From the NCBI GenBank assembly GCA_015680905.1, contig JADFTS010000048.1:42501-106500 (forward strand): 64,000 nucleotides of DNA. Reading direction: 5' to 3'. A model generated the notes under the pieces. It searched no databases. It saw only the letters and a list, made by a program, of their open reading frames with translations, and had not been told where the DNA came from. Shown here one piece after another: positions 26,711 through 37,829 of the stretch (the first letter of the stretch is position 1; each line of letters opens with the position of its first letter). The translations under genes were made by a program, and so were the position numbers. This stretch comes from Coptis chinensis. Lineage: Eukaryota; Streptophyta; Magnoliopsida; Ranunculales; Ranunculaceae.

Positions 26711-29281
26711 TTTAGCCTCAATAAACCACAGGTTATATAGGATAACCCAAAAGCGAACACGAAATTTTCACAACTCTCCGTGACTTTTGAGTTTAAACTC
26801 AACTCGGACGCAAGCCAATGGACTTCTTGAACAGAAACAGTCAACAGTTAATATGTGGCAAGATCTTCATCGAAATTTTGTGGCCATGATGACTATTTTG
26901 CTTGTACATAATCAGGATGAAAGCATCCGTTTCTATGAATTAAACTCTGAGAAGTGAGAACTACAGCGGACTTATAATCTGTCCTTTCCTTTTATTGGCC
27001 ATGCACTCTTTGTGATTGATGAAACCTCCCACCCTCTTGCCTTCAATAATTTGCTTGTGTCATCCTCTTGCCTTTAATCTGATTTCTGGAACCAATTCTA
27101 TATTTAAACACTGTAGTAATGTGCAATATGGCCAAACAACTATTTGATTAAAATTAAATTCCAACTCTTCAAATGTTATACACTTGCTACATGCCCGACA
27201 TGAACCTTTTATTACCAAATTACCAACGCTTACTAATACGCTCATACATGATAGCAAGCATCAGATTACATGCAGATCCTTACGAAATTCCCATGCAAAA
27301 TCTAGCATTAGCTGTTAGTTGATTTTGACCTAATTGGTTAATAAATTCAAATTTCAATTTAACAGGCCAGCAGATTAAGAATAGTAACAAAAGTTCGTAA
27401 ATACCCCGATGAACTTGCATACATGAAGGACACCCTAGAAGAGATTATAGTACACTTCTAACTTGTATTCCGAGAGTATGCAAAGTACATGATACTTCTA
27501 GTACTTCACATGGTACAAGACTACAGGACCTTTTTGCTCGTTGGCGTAAAAATTTACAGACTGTACGATGCATGTTTTTGTTAGAACGAAGCTGTCTGGT
27601 GAGATAGTGACCATCTTTTGCATACTACAAATAAATGCATATTCTAATAAAAATGACACAAAATTTCAAGCTCCAAAAAAGTCTTAAGAGCTAATCAGCT
27701 TTCTTAAGGTTCAAGCAATTTAAACCTAATGAAAAAGATGTGGTTTAGTTAAATTCTTTTAACTCATTCAAGTCCAAGTTCCAATCCCAAATCACAAAAT
27801 ATTCAAGCAATCACAACCAACCACAAACAAATCTGTCAATGGACCTAATGGCAGAGACAGACCTTTCGATATCGTTCATTGGACATTGCATGTCCAAAAG
27901 CTGTGACAAGAACTATTTCTTAACCTTTTATTTTTTAACTGATTCTGTATGTTACATTCAAACTAGAAAGATTAAACCATGGCTTCCAATCTGTCATGGT
28001 GCACACCAACAAAATAGAACAGTAGAAACTGCAAGCTTCATAAAGGAGCTGAACTGTAAAATATTCAGTTAATTACCAAGTTTCCAACTGTGTTGAACAA
28101 GGAGCATGTTATTCTCCTTGGTCTTACTAAAGCAAAGCGTTCAACAGATAGTTTTTTCAATTAGGTAAACTGTTACAGTCACACTTACTACCAGTATTTC
28201 CAAACTGACATAATCTAGTCTTGAATTTTCATTCTACTCAAAATTGAGTCACCAAAACTGTTCACCTACCTTAAGGCTGCTTGACTACAAGTACAAAGTT
28301 ATACTTTGATATAAAAAGTCGAACAGTACTTTTTGCTTTAAAATACTAAAAGTATTTGACATTTTTTTTCCCTTGGCTTTTGACTTCTGGCTTCTCATAC
28401 AAGTAAATTCTCATCTATCTCACCTTTATTTTTTTTTCCAGTAAGTAATTCTCATCTATCTCACCTCATGTTGAAATTTAGACAAAGTGACATTCTTTTG
28501 TAGCACACTAGCACGTAATGCCCCTTCCTTGCTTTCGTACATAGTAAGGCCTATAGTATTGATATCTAACATCAAATCGGACCTCTGATTATTTATATAT
28601 AAATTTTGCCAATATATATTGTAAGGCTTGGCAAAACAGAGGACATAAATAGGCACATGTATACCGGAATAAATTGGAGTATCATCCATTTATGACAACA
28701 ACAACCTAAATTAGAGGTTAGCTAATCAAGAATGAAGAGTATTCTTGGAGCATCACTTTAGCTGGCAACAATCATCATCATTGCCAGTCATTTGATCTAA
28801 CCTTTCTTTTAGTTTATGTATATATGTGCATTACACTTCTTCAATATTTTGATGTCCTTACCATTGTCTCTCAGTATCATGTCAAGTTTACCACTAATCC
28901 ACTTGCAAACTAAATCACATCCCCCAATTTGAGTAATAACATGGAGAGTAAGCCTCGTTGTCTGGTGCTCCAAAAGGAGATCAACAATAAGATTAATACA
29001 ATCCTTTTTCATTGACCACTAAGGAATAGTTTTGACATGATGAATAAAAGGCTTATATGGCACTTCGAATGAAAGCAAAAGGTTTTAAATTACCACGTTT
29101 TATGTTAAAGAATAGCAGATGATTTTCTACTTTCTAACAACAGAAAAACAAATTAAATATTGTGACAGTTAAAAAATTATAGCAGTGTTCTTCAATCACT
29201 ATATGGAAAGCTACAAACTGAAAGGAAATGCAACTCTTACAGTCATGGAGTGACCTGCCAAAGTTGTCCAATAGGAAATGA
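26494..29281. other. Intergenic stretch, no gene seen
   Basis: Holds a TA microsatellite at 26680-26706 and a short duplicated motif ATTCTCATCTATCTCACCT at about 28406 and 28448. A 67-codon minus-strand reading frame at 28809-29012 looks less AT-driven than its surroundings, but I recognise no family in it. The last part is 3' flank of the ferredoxin gene. Confidence 0.4.
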
Positions 29282-30665
29282 CTAGTGTGGTTTTGGTATA
29301 TATCCATCAACTGCAAAGTTATGAGTTGCAGCTGGCAATGCTAAGCGAATTCCGTCCAGTTCAGGCTTTGCAACCATTTGACATCCCAGCCGAGACCTGC
29401 AGAAAGTCAAATAAAAATTAGAACTAGTCTTCGGGATGAAGCTCCAGAACAACATCAAAGTAAAGAAGCTCACATCTCTGTAAGACCAAAAGCAAGATCA
29501 AGCATGCCATTCTCCTCATCCACTGGATCTTCTAGTTTATTGTAGTAGTCAATATCCTACAAAAAAGACTGATCGAGTCAACTACCTGCCTTATTTCATG
29601 AAGGACTTAGAAGCTAGAACTACCATTGCTTATCAATGTTTAAGAACTTAGAACACAGCACCCTACACAGAATCTAATGAAGATGACATTTCCAATAACA
29701 TACAACGCTAATAACATACCATCACGATCACATGGCACCTCTGTTGCATGGGTACGCCCTAATTTCCTCTGTATCGCGTACCCGTGTCCTGCGGACACTG
29801 GTACGGACACGGACACGGACACACGGACACAAACAAAACAGACCCTAATTCTCAGATCTCGCCGTGTCCAAATCGTCGTACCCGTGTCCAAACCAGACAC
29901 TCCGTCCTGTACCCATGCAACACAGCATGGCACGTGGAACATGCTAGTGAGCCTTCACATGCTCCTGTAATCAAATTAGAGGAAAAAAAATTTACACTGT
30001 CAAAAGCAAGAAAATATTTAAATTTTTAGAAACAAAAAGAAAATACAATTAGAGGCGACTACAATGACTAATTAACATAATATTGTTCTTTGCAAAGAAT
30101 AATGTTAAAAGGATATAATGGGGATTTAAACTGGCAGATGCAACAGTTTAACAAAATCCACACTTTAATTAAAAACAATTCAAAGAAAACCTAAAAGTCT
30201 CTCTTTTATTCATAACAAATTCATAAACATCAATTGAAACCCTAAATTACAAGCCCTCTTATTTATACTAGTTGAAACCAAAGAAAACCAATTAAATATG
30301 GCACATGGCAAATAACTATTTAAAATAAAATAAACAACTAAAAGAAAGGGGTGGCTAATGAATGCGACTCATGGGCTTGACTCAAACTCAATTCCTTTTT
30401 TGTTAATCTTGACTCGACTCGATGTCCACATCATAATCACTCTCATATCTTGAACATCCATCGAGATGCAATTTTATAAAATAGCATAAACAACATCTGA
30501 ATTGCTAATCAAGAAACAAAGGATTCCATCTTAAATAGACAAACTCTCCGGTACTTGCCTTCAAGTTCAATATCGTTTTCATGGGCAGCTTCCAGCATTG
30601 ACATGCCAATCGGGACTTTGATACACCTCTCGTCTCCATCCTTGTCAACAAATGTCACAGATATC
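29282..30665 (-). CDS. Mitochondrial adrenodoxin-like [2Fe-2S] ferredoxin, C-terminal four exons, interrupted by a MITE
   Basis: Electron carrier of the mitochondrial matrix, working with adrenodoxin reductase in Fe-S cluster and biotin synthesis. Exons, high to low: 30665-30559 (ISVTFVDKDG...HENDIELE), 29964-29720 (GACEGSLACSTCH...VIVM, containing the MITE), 29556-29474 (DIDYYNKLEDP...FGLTE), 29396-29282 (SRLGCQ...GYIPKPH, stop). The four cluster cysteines are present: ACEG, ACST, TCH and LGCQ. The ending VDGYIPKPH matches the plant MFDX family. Phases agree at every junction. The first intron needs a GC donor (GCAAGT). The iron-sulphur exon is split by 187 bp of MITE plus an 8-bp duplication: total insert 195 nt, a multiple of three, but read-through meets a TGA. 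The gene is either a fresh pseudogene or uses the MITE as an intron (see findings). Exons for the mitochondrial presequence were not located with confidence. Confidence 0.88.
29739..29925. mobile_element. 187-bp hAT-like MITE inside the ferredoxin Fe-S exon
   Basis: Perfect 8-bp target-site duplications CATGGCAC flank it (29731-29738 and 29926-29933). Terminal inverted repeats of about 17 bp: left CTCTGTTGCATGGGTAC, right (reverse complement) CTGTGTTGCATGGGTAC, one mismatch. The inside is rich in GTGTCCGTGTCC/CGGACACGG motifs. The 8-bp TSD suits the hAT superfamily. No coding capacity, so it is non-autonomous. A related element lies at 31631-31857. The near-perfect ends and TSD indicate a young insertion. 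Confidence 0.93.
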
Positions 30666-30798
30666 CTGCTCAATTACAGAAACAACCATTATAAACAGGA
30701 GTATGTGACAAAATAATCAAACCAAGAAACAATGTGGCACTCTATATATATCACCAATAAGATAATTCAAAAAAAAAAATCGTAATACTCGTAAATTT

Positions 30799-30997
30799 TA
30801 TTCTGTTCAGTTTTGACACTTTCGGTTCCTTGACACAACAGTCCGTTGAGCTTCTTAAGAGATTGTAGAAAGTTATGGACAGTAACATAATAACAACTGG
30901 TAGCAAGGAGTTTGCATTTAAAAGGATAGGATTTGCTATTCAGAAAGGACTTGTCTTAATTATTTGTAAAACTCATTATCAATAAAATTTCCACTTG

Positions 30998-31029
<32 letters not shown>
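30799..31029 (+). repeat. Solitary poly(A)-tailed copy of the array core
   Basis: This ~205-bp segment matches the 3' part of the 1-16 kb array core in order: TTCTGTTCAGTTTTGACACT, GTTATGGAC, AGGATAGGATTTGC, CAGAAAGGACTTG, TAATTATTTGTAAAA, AATAAAATTTCCACTT. It ends in 27 consecutive A residues (31003-31029), with AATAAA at 30981-30986. It lies upstream of the last recognisable ferredoxin exons, probably in an intron. Clear target-site duplications were not found. It looks like a retroposed, 5'-truncated copy. Confidence 0.82.
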
Positions 31030-31033
<4 letters not shown>

Positions 31034-31630
31034 ACTTATACAATTATGAAGTGTACTGAAATGGTTGTGTTCCCTAGTCAGGTTGAACACAATATCTAAA
31101 TAATAATCTAATTTGAACAGCTGAAGATGTTTACTCCTAGCAGTGTTTGCAACATCGATAATTCTCATTTTCTTATTAGCACTAACTATGTCAGTATGGT
31201 TCCCAATACAAGCTTAATCAATTTGGTGGAGGAAAGTCCTATAGAGACTAGTAACTAGTTACATGCCAAAGAAATTAATGCTATAATTTTGAAGAAATTT
31301 AAGTTTCGAAGGAAAAGTTAAAAGCATGAAGAAGAACTATCTAGATGAACTACCTCAAGAGTCCAAAGCTACTTAATGTAGTTTCCGATCCCATTGAAAG
31401 GAATAGGAATCACTCCCAGGACTGGTTATGGGTTGTTCAGCAGAAGCAAAAATATTTGAAGAACAAAAACTTTATAAACTGAAAGCAAGAGTCTACAAAA
31501 CATGTTCACATATTGCTGGTCCATATGTTAAGAAGGTGACAAAATAACTGTAAAAAAACCTGGAGTAGACAAGTTATATGGCACCCGCCAACCTCGCCCA
31601 ACGCTGAAAGGTCTGAAAATGTGATAGACT

Positions 31631-31857
31631 CTAGGTTACATTGACATCGGCACGCTATGTATGTCCGATATGGGGTGTCGGATATATTGAAGATCGATAT
31701 AATTAATTAATTTTTTTAATAATTATAAATTTATTAAATTAGATGGTAAATCAGAAATTCGAGTAAATTAAATACAATATGTGTCCGTGTGTATCCGACA
31801 CGGATACGGACACGGACACGTGTTTTTTTCAAAATATGGCGTGTCCATGTAACCTAG
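31631..31857. mobile_element. 227-bp hAT-like MITE
   Basis: Perfect 8-bp target-site duplications GATAGACT at 31623-31630 and 31858-31865. Terminal inverted repeats CTAGGTTACATTGACA and, from the right end, CTAGGTTACATGGACA. The inside shares the GTGTCC/CGGACACGG motifs with the element in the ferredoxin exon, and the terminal patterns align (CTNNGTTRCAT), so the two probably belong to related subfamilies. No coding capacity. Confidence 0.92.
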
Positions 31858-32227
31858 GATAGACTTCAGTTTGATCAGGGAAGTACATAAAAGCATTACC
31901 AAAGAATGTGCTAGCCTCCTAATTATAAAGTTTTCTTGATTTATTAATTGTGACTATCCGACAGAACTCTGATTAAATCCTTAAAAGCCAATGGCTAAGT
32001 GGGAACTAGTAAAAATTGACAAACGAAGCCAGTAGAGTTTATTATCTGAACTTGTAATTACATTATGAAGATGATGGAATTCAATGACAAGTCTATAGAA
32101 ATGGGCCAACACTTTAATCTCTAAAGGTCATTTCAGCTCATTTATGAATACATGCAATGTCAGCTCGGAAACTTATTGATGAACATAAAGTAATTCATGA
32201 TAGTTAATCTGAAGAGCAAGAACTTAC

Positions 32228-32267
32228 TAGCATTATCAAGAGTGGTAGAAGAAAAATGGTGATGATC
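32228..32267 (-). CDS. Possible upstream exon of the mitochondrial ferredoxin
   Basis: Between TTTTTAG and GTAAGTT lies a 40-nt stretch reading HHHFSSTTLDNA in one frame, reminiscent of the region just after the presequence of plant MFDX proteins (serine/threonine-rich FSSTT). Its out-phase does not join the exon at 30665 directly, so at least one small exon would be missing. A tentative assignment resting on weak similarity and good splice sites. Confidence 0.25.
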
Positions 32268-33917
32268 CTAAAAAGACAATGAGAAGATAGAAATACTTGG
32301 GATTTGGAAAGTAGTTATCAAATGGGTTGGATTTTTTTATTGGGCTTTTAATTTTTAGGCCCGAAACTATATCTGGACGTCCATTACTCGAAAACATTTT
32401 GTGACAAGAAAATAAATGTAGCTGACTATGCTATGTAAAGTATTTAGTATAATCGCGTGAGGAGCTGCTGGGGAGAGAGAGTTGGGTGATGCCGAGAGAT
32501 GGGTGGACGGAGTATGGATATTGGGGCAAAGAAAAATGAGAGAAAATCGGACACCCCAACCAACTTGGTTTTTGTCCAAGATATGATTTTCTGTCCTTTA
32601 GTTTTAGATATTAAAGCAATTTTGTAAAATGTAGTAATTATCTTCTAATGGTTACCAAAAGCTAATGGTGGAATTCGAGCTAAACAAGCCGAAGTTTTAC
32701 CATGCTCAAGCTCGCTGACTATTTAAATTGAGCTCGATGTAAAAAACTAAAATGAAATTAAATGAGCCCTGTTATTTTTATAAATATTATTTAAGGAACG
32801 AGCTTCATCAAACTCATTTGTTAAATGTAGTTTAATTTGAGCTCTTCAAATGAGCCGAGCTTAAACAAGCCAAGCCCAAGCCGAAAGCACTCGGCTCAAA
32901 TTCCACCCTTACCGAAAGCAGACAAAAGAACAAAAATGCCTCTCAAATTCTGAAGGATTGACATGCATATCGTTGTTTCGTTGCCTGTATAGATGTGATG
33001 TGTGACCCTCCTCTCATGGACCTCCATACAAATAGAATGTGCTCCGTTTGTCGATCTGTAGCTATCTGATTACATACTTTTCTGAAAGTAATATGAGGGG
33101 GGAGGGGGGGTGTTGGATACACTTGCACTTAAGGTTGCTTCATCAGTTTTATGTATATTCATCAGGGCGTAAACAGATGTAGCAGATAATACAAGGGTCT
33201 CAATATAATAAAACATCATAAATAATTAACCAAGTTCTTGCAGGGCATTTGACACTAAATGATTTATACATAGGATAATATAACTATGGAAACGAACTGC
33301 TACGATCCCATCTCCATTGCAATGAGTAATATAAAAGATGTAGGGAACTGGCCTGGAGACGATGCAAGTATGCAACCAGCCAACTGTGACAACTTAATGA
33401 CACTATCACGAGTTTCGACCACAAGGTTTAGGATAAGCTTATCCCATCCCATCCCCTTTTGTGACCAGTTTGCCACCCGACCTCGCTCCACCATAAGATC
33501 AAGGTCCCACTGTTCACTAAAACTTCCTTGACTCTGAGGTATACCATATACATGCATTATGCATATGCAGTGTGTACAAATCTCTCCTAGTGTAATCGCT
33601 TCGAAATTTCTAATGTTATTGAAATGCAATTGAAACTTGAAACACGACACACATGGTTTTGCATTTAAAGATCCAAGGTTTCATGCAGTGAGTCAATGTT
33701 TCGCATGTCTACCTTTTTGAATTGTAATTTCTGTTGTAAGATACTAGAGGGTTTTATTTTCCTACTTCCACTGCATCTTGTTCTATGCATATAAGTTAAT
33801 AGTTAATTCTGTCTGGAATAAGGACTAAGGACTATGCTACTGTGAGCACATACATGTGCAAAGAACAGAGGATGTAACGAACTAACTATTAGTGTTTTGG
33901 GGGATGCAACTGTCACT
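32268..33917. other. Intergenic region with a possible promoter
   Basis: A Site-II-like pair (TGGGCT at 32341-32346 and GGCCCG at 32358-32363) could mark the ferredoxin promoter. A G-rich run GAGGGGGGAGGGGGGG lies near 33095-33110. A 116-codon minus-strand reading frame (33300-33650) has no recognisable domain. Nothing else is supported. Confidence 0.35.
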
Positions 33918-34142
33918 CTTCATGTTAGAATAAGGTAAATAATTAGCTAGGAAGTCATGCAAAACACAAAGAAATACTTCTTAGACTTGCAAAACAAAAT
34001 TAAATACTTCTTAGACTTCTGATAGTTGGTTTCAAACAGCACAAATCAAATAGATTAACAGAGCTTCACAAATCACATTTGATTAAATTCGAATAATCAT
34101 AGCTCATACAAAACATCAAAGAGCTAAGTGGCCAAGGATGGA

Positions 34143-34769
34143 TTAGCCGGTGCCACCAAGGACACCCTTAAGCTTCCTCACTTGAGCATCATCAAGGAAA
34201 GTAGTTTTCACAACAATTTCAGTAGGCAAGTCATTGGCAAAAAAGGCGTAATCAGTGAGTTGGAGGCCAGGACTTGGACTGCTGAAGGTAACAGTGGCAA
34301 TTGCAAGAGACCCACCACCATTCAGCTGGAAATGTAATAAACCTTGAGGAAAAATCATGACGTCCCCCTTCTTAAGTGTTTTAAGAAAAACAGTATTAGC
34401 TGAATCCACAAAGCCAGCAAATATAGTACCCTGTATGACAAGTAGAAGTTCGTTTCCAGCTGGGTGAGTGTGAAATGGGATAACACCACCGGGGGCAATG
34501 TCTAAGCGTCCAATTGAGATTCCAAGGCCATTCAAGCCAGGGAACTGGGAAACGAATGCTGGAGTAACGGCGGCCTTAATAAGGTTTGTGGTGTTCCCAG
34601 CCACAGCTAACCCCGAAAACACGAAGTCATCTACAGTGACATTTGTCTTACAATTGTATCCTGCAGGGCTTGTAGGGCCCTTGAGGTCTCCAACACAGTA
34701 GTCTGCTGCATTAACACTGTAGGAGAGGAGAAGGGCAAAGAGGAAAAGAGTTATATGGAACATCTTCAT
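34143..34769 (-). CDS. Germin-like protein, ABP19/auxin-binding type, 208 aa (copy 1)
   Basis: Secreted cupin of the cell wall; the ABP19/20 germin-like group was named for auxin binding, and several germin-like proteins have superoxide dismutase activity. Intronless. Residues 1-21 are a signal peptide (hydrophobic core [16 protein letters not shown]). C25 and C40 form the usual disulphide. Cupin box 1 is [17 protein letters not shown] with metal ligands H100, H102 and E107; box 2 [13 protein letters not shown] supplies H146. N-glycosylation sites lie at N43 and N59. Length and the C-terminal GGTG are normal for the family. A TATA box (CTATATATAAG on the minus strand, forward 34832-34841) lies about 65 bp above the ATG. 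It differs from the second copy at three residues only (L15F, S18T, F117C, copy 1 first). Confidence 0.96.
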   Translation of the reverse strand: MKMFHITLFLFALLLSYSVNAADYCVGDLKGPTSPAGYNCKTNVTVDDFVFSGLAVAGNTTNLIKAAVTPAFVSQFPGLNGLGISIGRLDIAPGGVIPFHTHPAGNELLLVIQGTIFAGFVDSANTVFLKTLKKGDVMIFPQGLLHFQLNGGGSLAIATVTFSSPSPGLQLTDYAFFANDLPTEIVVKTTFLDDAQVRKLKGVLGGTG

Positions 34770-34831
34770 TTCGCTAGTACGAGAGAGGTTTCTTTGAATT
34801 GGGTTGGTCTTAGTGGGATTGCTACCATTTA

Positions 34832-34841
34832 CTTATATATA
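34832..34841 (-). promoter_or_regulatory. TATA box of germin-like copy 1
   Basis: CTTATATATA on the plus strand, i.e. TATATATAAG in gene sense, about 65 bp above the start codon and conserved in the duplicate. Confidence 0.7.
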
Positions 34842-36066
34842 GGGAGGTAGGATGCTTGCTGGCTGGTCCAATAGACCCTGCACCATGCAAGAGAAGAGAT
34901 CCCGAGCAAGGTTAGCTTGACAGAGCACGTAAGAAAAGACATAAAATTTATTTGTGGTCCATGTAGTCTTATAAATCAATTCTCCATACAGACAAAAAAG
35001 CCTTTTCTAAGTGGAAAGGAAATGTTTTTTACTTTTCTCTACAATAATAGGATACTATCATTTCTTTCCTGACAAATTTTTTTTGCTTAACTACTTCAGA
35101 GTATATCTTCCCTTTCAAAAAAAAATGTGGAGGAGCTAGCAGTAAAGTGTTGCAATTGGATTCCCCATTATATTTATATCATTAATGTTGAACCTTAGAG
35201 AAAATATCATCTCTCTCAATTCAGGCGTTTCAGCTAGTGCAACTCTTTAACTAAAGAAAAAGCTCATTAACCATACTCTTTGCTGGAAACAATGCTAACG
35301 ATTAAACTAAATGTAGAACAATTTTAAAGCGTGCAAATGTGCAATACTATAAGATATTAATGCATGCTGATTTTCATGACAATCATCTACACTAGAAAAT
35401 TGCACTGTAGCCGATTAGCCGCTAAAGAAGAAATAAATCAACAACAAATGTACTGTGACGTTTGATAACAGCTGGAATGCAACCCAAATATACCTTTTAA
35501 GGAAGTTCATAATACATAGTTTTACTTCTTAATTTAAGATTCATCCATGATATAAGTTCTTCACAAAAGATTCTAATAACAGCTGCTCTTACAGCTTTAC
35601 CCTTAATTAATCAACTATTTTCAGAATAAGATAACGAACTTACCTGCAATGAAGTTTCAGAATGTTCCCAAAGGCAAACAATCAGAAAATTCGATTAGGT
35701 GGTCCGTTACTCGTGCACATGGAAGAGGCCATAAGAAGACATCTCTTAACAGCTAAAAAGGTGTCACTGCAAGTCTTCCTGCCACTTCAAAGGATAACCA
35801 TATGAAGTGTGTGGATTGTAATGGTTCCCTCCCTCGGAGGGTTCATGGATTATATTGATCCATAAGCAGTTTTCCAACTTGTTTGCATTGTACGCGCATA
35901 CCATCAGCTCAGACAATGTCAGCTCGTATTTCACAATATCAGTTAGACAGTTACATGAGTGAGCTTTGTACGAATCCAAGTAATATGCTCTCTATTCACT
36001 CTCATGAGCCTCGATTCTCCTGGTCAATTTCATTGGATCGATTAGAGACACGTTGTCGTCCAATTT

Positions 36067-36539
36067 TAAGGTATTATTTATGTAGGATTGTTTTATTATT
36101 TAAATTGGTCGAGTCTGTATAAAGTCTAACAATAGCTCAACAAAATTTCACTAGGATTGTGTTGAAGCCATTATGGAACCGTATTGGTTGGTTCAAAAGA
36201 GAGAGGTCTTTTTATAAATAGCATGTCTTCAATGCGCGAGATGTATGGTGCATGTGGGCCTTTGGATCAGTACTTTTGCCATGTAATACACACGCACCCC
36301 TTGGTATGAGTGGCCCAGATTTAATAGCATACTATACGATCTCTGCGACTATAGATTTAAAATTTTATAAATGAAAGCATGCCTTCAAATCTTGTAGTCG
36401 TATGGTGGGTAATTATGGGCCTTTGGATTCAAAGATTTACGCCATTAAATACACACGCACCCTTGGTATGAGTGGCATGAATGGCGCCATTACATCTCTT
36501 CGACCATAGATTTAGCCTTTATAAATAGGAAAGGCATTG
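36067..36539. repeat. Unique spacer with a ~155-bp tandem duplication
   Basis: Two diverged copies, about 36211-36367 and 36368-36522, share TATAAAT...GCATG.CTTCAA, GGGCCTTTGGAT, AATACACACGCACCC, TTGGTATGAGTGGC and ATAGATTTA. They lie between the segmental duplication and the transposase remnant. No coding sequence. Confidence 0.75.
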
Positions 36540-37220
36540 TTACGCAAAATATTTTGGTGGCATGTACATTTGACTTGCAGTTTCAGTATGTACTTGCTGG
36601 TTGGGAAGGTTCTGCCACGAATTCACATATTTTGACTTTGGCATTAACAAGAGCAGACAAATTACATGTACCAAAAGGTATATTACACTTATATATTTGT
36701 TTATCATTGAATATAGATTTTCTTTCAAAGCTAACAAATAGTTTTTTTCCTTTCCTAATTAATATAGGTAAATATTATGTTGTGGATGCCGGGTATGCCA
36801 ATACACTAAGTTTTATTGCTCTATTTCGTGGCACTCGCTATCACTTGAAAGAATATGGTGTCTACAAATAGCAAAGAATTGTTCAATCTGCGACATTCAT
36901 CGTTGAGGAATGCTGTCGAGGGTATCATTGGTATCTTAAAGAAGTGTTTTCCTATTTTGACCCTTGCTCTTCCATATCCATTTGAAACACAATTGAAGAT
37001 AGTGATAGCATGTTGCATTCTACACAATCACATACGAAGAGAGAAAACGTATGATTTACTTTTTAACTTGGAAGATTTTGAAGGCCAACAAAAATCTGAA
37101 GTAGTGCATAACAATGGGGGTGTGGAAAATATTAGTAGAGAAAGAATACGAGAAATAACAACAGAGTTTAGAAAATCAATTGCTGATGCAATGTGGAGTG
37201 ACTATGAAAGTTCAAAATGA
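36540..37220 (+). mobile_element. PIF/Harbinger (HARBI1-like) transposase remnant
   Basis: Plus-strand coding remnant of a DDE_Tnp_4 transposase. In order: ACTFDLQFQYVLAGWEGSAT (first catalytic D region), VPKG then an intron (36678-36767, GT-AG, phase kept) then KYYVVDAGY (second D), RGTRYHLKEYG, then after a frameshift near 36855-36880 FNLRHSSLRNAVEGIIG (catalytic E) and IACCILHNHIRRE. The N-terminal DNA-binding part is missing and the conserved D of GWEGSA(x)D is N. I found no terminal inverted repeats or 3-bp target duplication around it. It is a dead 3' fragment of a plain DNA transposon sitting between the two germin-like copies. Confidence 0.88.
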
Positions 37221-37602
37221 TGTAGTACTTATGGAGTTTTCTTTTAATTTATTTGTTTAATATATATGAAGAATGTAATAGTGATACTTATTTTGAATGA
37301 CTTATATAAGTGCTTTTGCTTGTTTAGATTTATATTTATTTTGACTTTTCTTATTTTGTACATTTCATTTCATATTTATTTGAAGTATACACGTAAAATG
37401 AAGAAAGAATAACTTACTGCTAATATGTTGTTCATGACAAACAAATTGCAGTGTTAACCAAACACAGTTCAAGTTAAAACCGTGATAGAATGATTGAAGA
37501 CCAAACAGCTTTCAGATTAATCATCTTTATGTAATATATCTGCAGAATTGGAACACCTAATCAGTGTTGAGCAATACAAAATCTTCTGTGGCCAAACAGA
37601 GC
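37221..37602. other. 3' flank of the transposase remnant
   Basis: AT-rich, non-coding; ends where the second copy of the segmental duplication begins. Confidence 0.5.
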
Positions 37603-37829
37603 CTTCATGTTGGAATAAGGTAAATAATTAGCTAGGAAGTCATGCAAAACACAAAGAAATACTTCTTAGACTTGCAAAACAAAATTAAATACTTCTTAGA
37701 CTTCTGATAGTTGGTTTCGAACAGCACAAATCAAATAGATTAACAGAGCTTCACAAATCACATTTGATTAAATTCTCGAATAATCATAGCTCATACAAAA
37801 CATCAAAGAGCTAAGTGGCCAAGGATGGA

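Larger units (their letters stand above)
33918..36066. repeat. Segmental duplication, copy 1 (2.15 kb, germin-like gene inside)
   Basis: Collinear and nearly identical with 37603-39745 at a constant offset of about 3685 bp. The match begins at CTTCATGTT and ends after GTTGTCGTCCAATTT. It includes 3' flank, the gene, its promoter and about 1.2 kb upstream, with only scattered substitutions and small indels, so the duplication is recent. Confidence 0.95.

Noticed and set aside
33300-33650. 116-codon minus-strand reading frame
   Set aside because: No recognisable domain, no homologue known to me and no splice or promoter support.
34128-34337. Plus-strand frames opposite the germin-like genes
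   Set aside because: Identical shadows in both duplicated copies; the minus strand holds the cupin protein.
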